A DNA stretch of 64,000 nt from JAYVJH01 sp043777595 (GTDB lineage Bacteria; Bacteroidota; Bacteroidia; Cytophagales; Spirosomataceae). The stretch covers positions 1 through 64,000 of the forward strand of contig JAYWHT010000004.1 in assembly GCA_043777595.1 (NCBI GenBank), read 5' to 3'. Positions 62,852 through 64,000 of the stretch are shown here, piece after piece (position 1 is the first letter of the stretch; every line of letters starts with the position of its first letter). The position numbers and the translations under genes are program-made. Under the pieces are notes generated by a model, which saw nothing but the letters and a program-made list of their open reading frames with translations, ran no database searches and was not told the origin of the DNA.

Positions 62852-62891
62852 TTTTAGTTTTCGGTAAGTGTTACACTACCAAAAACTAAAA
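62852..62891 (+). promoter_or_regulatory. long inverted repeat ending at the TauE/SafE start codon
   Basis: TTTTAGTTTTCGGTA (62852-62866) pairs with TACCAAAAACTAAAA (62877-62891) at 14 of 15 positions. The inner AGTG/CACT pair extends the stem toward a TTA loop, with one bulged A. The last A is the first base of the start codon. It could be a repressor operator or an mRNA hairpin that hides the start. Confidence 0.75.
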
Positions 62892-63700
62892 TGATATTTA
62901 TTGGCTTTGTGGCTGCGCTTTTCGTTGGTCTTTCGTTGGGTTTGCTTGGTGGTGGTGGCTCTATTCTGACAGTCCCGTTGCTGGTGTATGTATTCAACGT
63001 TCCGCCGCCTGTTGCTACTGCTTACAGTTTGCTTATTGTTGGTACGTCGTCATTGGTTGGCTCTGTGCCGTATTTGGCGCAGGGCTTGGCCAGTCCCAAA
63101 ACTGCCCTGTTTTTTTCGTTTCCATCTTTTTTGATGGTTTTCATTACCCGAAAATTCATCATGCCACTTGTACCAAATACTATTTTTGAGACTGGCGACT
63201 TTGTGCTTACCAAAAGTACAATGATTATGTGTGTTTTTGCTGTCTTGATGTTATTGTCTGCCAAATCAATGATTTGGGGGCGGCGAGGGACTAACGACGA
63301 CGACATTGATACTATCCGTCGAAGACTTAACTATCCTATAATTTTTCTTGAAGGGCTGCTCGTTGGTTTTATAACGGGTTTTGTGGGTGTAGGTGGCGGC
63401 TTTTTGATTATTCCTGTGCTTACCAATTTCATCAAGCTACCCATGAAATTTGCCGTAGGTACGTCATTGATGATTATTGCTATCAACTCTCTTTTTGGTT
63501 ATTTGGGCGATGTCGGTCAGCACGCTATTGACTGGACTTTTGTTAGCAAAATGATTGCGATGTCTGTCGTGGGTGTTTTGTTGGGGTCGTACCTGTCGAG
63601 ATTCATAAAAAGTAGTCAATTGAAACCAACCTTCGGCTGGTTTACGTTATGTCTGGGACTATTTATATTGCTCAAAGAAACCTACTTGGGCGGTCGTTAG
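62891..63700 (+). CDS. TSUP family transporter (TauE/SafE)
   Basis: 269 aa with eight helices in two related halves: GLSLGLLGGGGSILTVPLLV and GFITGFVGVGGGFLIIPVL are the paired signatures of TSUP transporters of sulfite, organosulfonates or sulfolactate. A YeeE/YedE-type gene follows, pointing to thiosulfate or other sulfur compounds. The start codon is the end of a long hairpin, suggesting regulation of translation or transcription. Confidence 0.9.
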   Translation: MIFIGFVAALFVGLSLGLLGGGGSILTVPLLVYVFNVPPPVATAYSLLIVGTSSLVGSVPYLAQGLASPKTALFFSFPSFLMVFITRKFIMPLVPNTIFETGDFVLTKSTMIMCVFAVLMLLSAKSMIWGRRGTNDDDIDTIRRRLNYPIIFLEGLLVGFITGFVGVGGGFLIIPVLTNFIKLPMKFAVGTSLMIIAINSLFGYLGDVGQHAIDWTFVSKMIAMSVVGVLLGSYLSRFIKSSQLKPTFGWFTLCLGLFILLKETYLGGR

Positions 63701-63740
63701 TTGGTGTTTGTACAAATCTTGTTTATTTAATTTTTTATCG

Positions 63741-64000
63741 ATGAATCAATTAGTAGAAATTATTAGTAAGCCTTGGCCTTGGTATGTGGCTGGGCCGTTG
63801 ATTGGCTTGACTGTACCTACGCTGCTGCTCATTGGCAATAAGTCTTTTGGTATTTCGTCCAATCTACGCCATATCTGCGCTATGTGTGTGCCTGCTGGCT
63901 TGCCATTTTTTAGTTATGACTGGAAAAAAGAAATCTGGAACTTGGTCTTTGTCGTTGGTACTTTTTTGGGTGGCATGGTCGCTACTTATTTTTTATCCAA
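63741..64000 (+). CDS. YeeE/YedE-type sulfur transporter, N-terminal part (cut by window edge)
   Basis: Open from ATG 63741 to the window end, 86 codons. The reading WPWYVAGPLIGLTVPTLLLI, then CAMCVPAGLP and FVVGTFLGGMVATYF, fits the first half of YeeE/YedE proteins, which carry thiosulfate; many Bacteroidota have them as two half-size genes next to TauE/SafE. The conserved Cys of the family may be those in ICAMC. Confidence 0.8.
   Translation, partial: MNQLVEIISKPWPWYVAGPLIGLTVPTLLLIGNKSFGISSNLRHICAMCVPAGLPFFSYDWKKEIWNLVFVVGTFLGGMVATYFLS

Noticed and set aside
1..64000. tRNA, rRNA, riboswitch, prophage and intact insertion sequence
   Set aside because: No TTCGA-type tRNA arms in a cloverleaf setting, no rRNA sequence, no known riboswitch core, and no intact transposase or phage structural gene was recognised by eye; a covariance-model search was not possible.

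Overview
This window looks like chromosome from a member of the Bacteroidota, most likely an aerobic, sugar-using Cytophagales (Spirosomaceae/Cytophagaceae type). The signs are: a SusC/SusD pair and a second TonB-dependent receptor; a type IX secretion membrane protein (PorP/SprF) facing a giant PKD protein with the gliding-associated C-terminal sorting domain; many SSC-type lipoproteins; no obvious Shine-Dalgarno sites but TAnnTTTG-like -7 boxes; DUF1080/PA14 and PQQ-type dehydrogenase/cytochrome c proteins; and NAD-type 6-phosphogluconate dehydrogenase. No rRNA, tRNA, CRISPR array, prophage or intact insertion sequence was seen.

Layout. 1-9.3 kb: truncated Crp/Fnr regulator, nadD, a MazF-type toxin/antitoxin pair, a lipoprotein, LuxE-like ligase, hotdog thioesterase, a single-chain restriction-modification enzyme, histidine phosphatase, pyrF and purH. 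9.4-14.6 kb: TonB receptor plus two lipoproteins, closed by a strong terminator. 14.7-19.1 kb: PIN toxin/antitoxin pair and a 1229-aa second single-chain restriction-modification enzyme. 19.1-27.2 kb: acs, an outer-membrane protein with no good ATG, a small membrane protein, a nuclease-like hypothetical, an MHS-type MFS transporter, a lipoprotein aldose epimerase and a TPR protein, ending in an 18-bp bidirectional terminator. 27.2-37.0 kb: SusD, SusC, gnd and a FGGY gluconokinase (probable sugar-polymer/gluconate locus), a DUF4143 ATPase with an operator-like inverted repeat, and an AraC regulator. 37.2-42.9 kb: type IX cargo and PorP/SprF, then a nucleotidyltransferase-like gene pair. 42.9-50.5 kb: SMP-30 lactonase, M20 deacetylase, a secreted dehydrogenase-cytochrome, an ATPase+TOPRIM cassette, and a DUF1080/PA14 protein. 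50.8-64 kb: lysS, a two-gene hypothetical pair, RluA synthase, M20 peptidase, DsbD, lpdA, a broken Rpn-type nuclease, an acyltransferase, a DASH cryptochrome, TauE/SafE and a truncated YeeE/YedE transporter.

Two themes stand out. First, conflict and defence genes are dense: two one-chain restriction-modification enzymes, two clear toxin-antitoxin pairs, two uncharacterised two-gene cassettes, and an overlapping ATPase (AAA_15-like) plus DUF3226-like TOPRIM pair embedded with 4-base start/stop overlaps inside a sugar-oxidation operon. The last is the best candidate for an undescribed (split-OLD/PARIS-like) system. Second, short GC-rich palindromes are scattered in the window, and several lie in frame inside genes: three in the 1229-aa restriction enzyme, one in the linker of PurH, and one forming the hydrophobic core and lipobox approach of the SusD signal peptide. 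This resembles protein-coding palindromic elements known from Rickettsia. A different 16-base element sits twice, in opposite orientation, in the broken Rpn nuclease gene.

All assignments come from reading the translated sequence and recalling family motifs. No database search was run.
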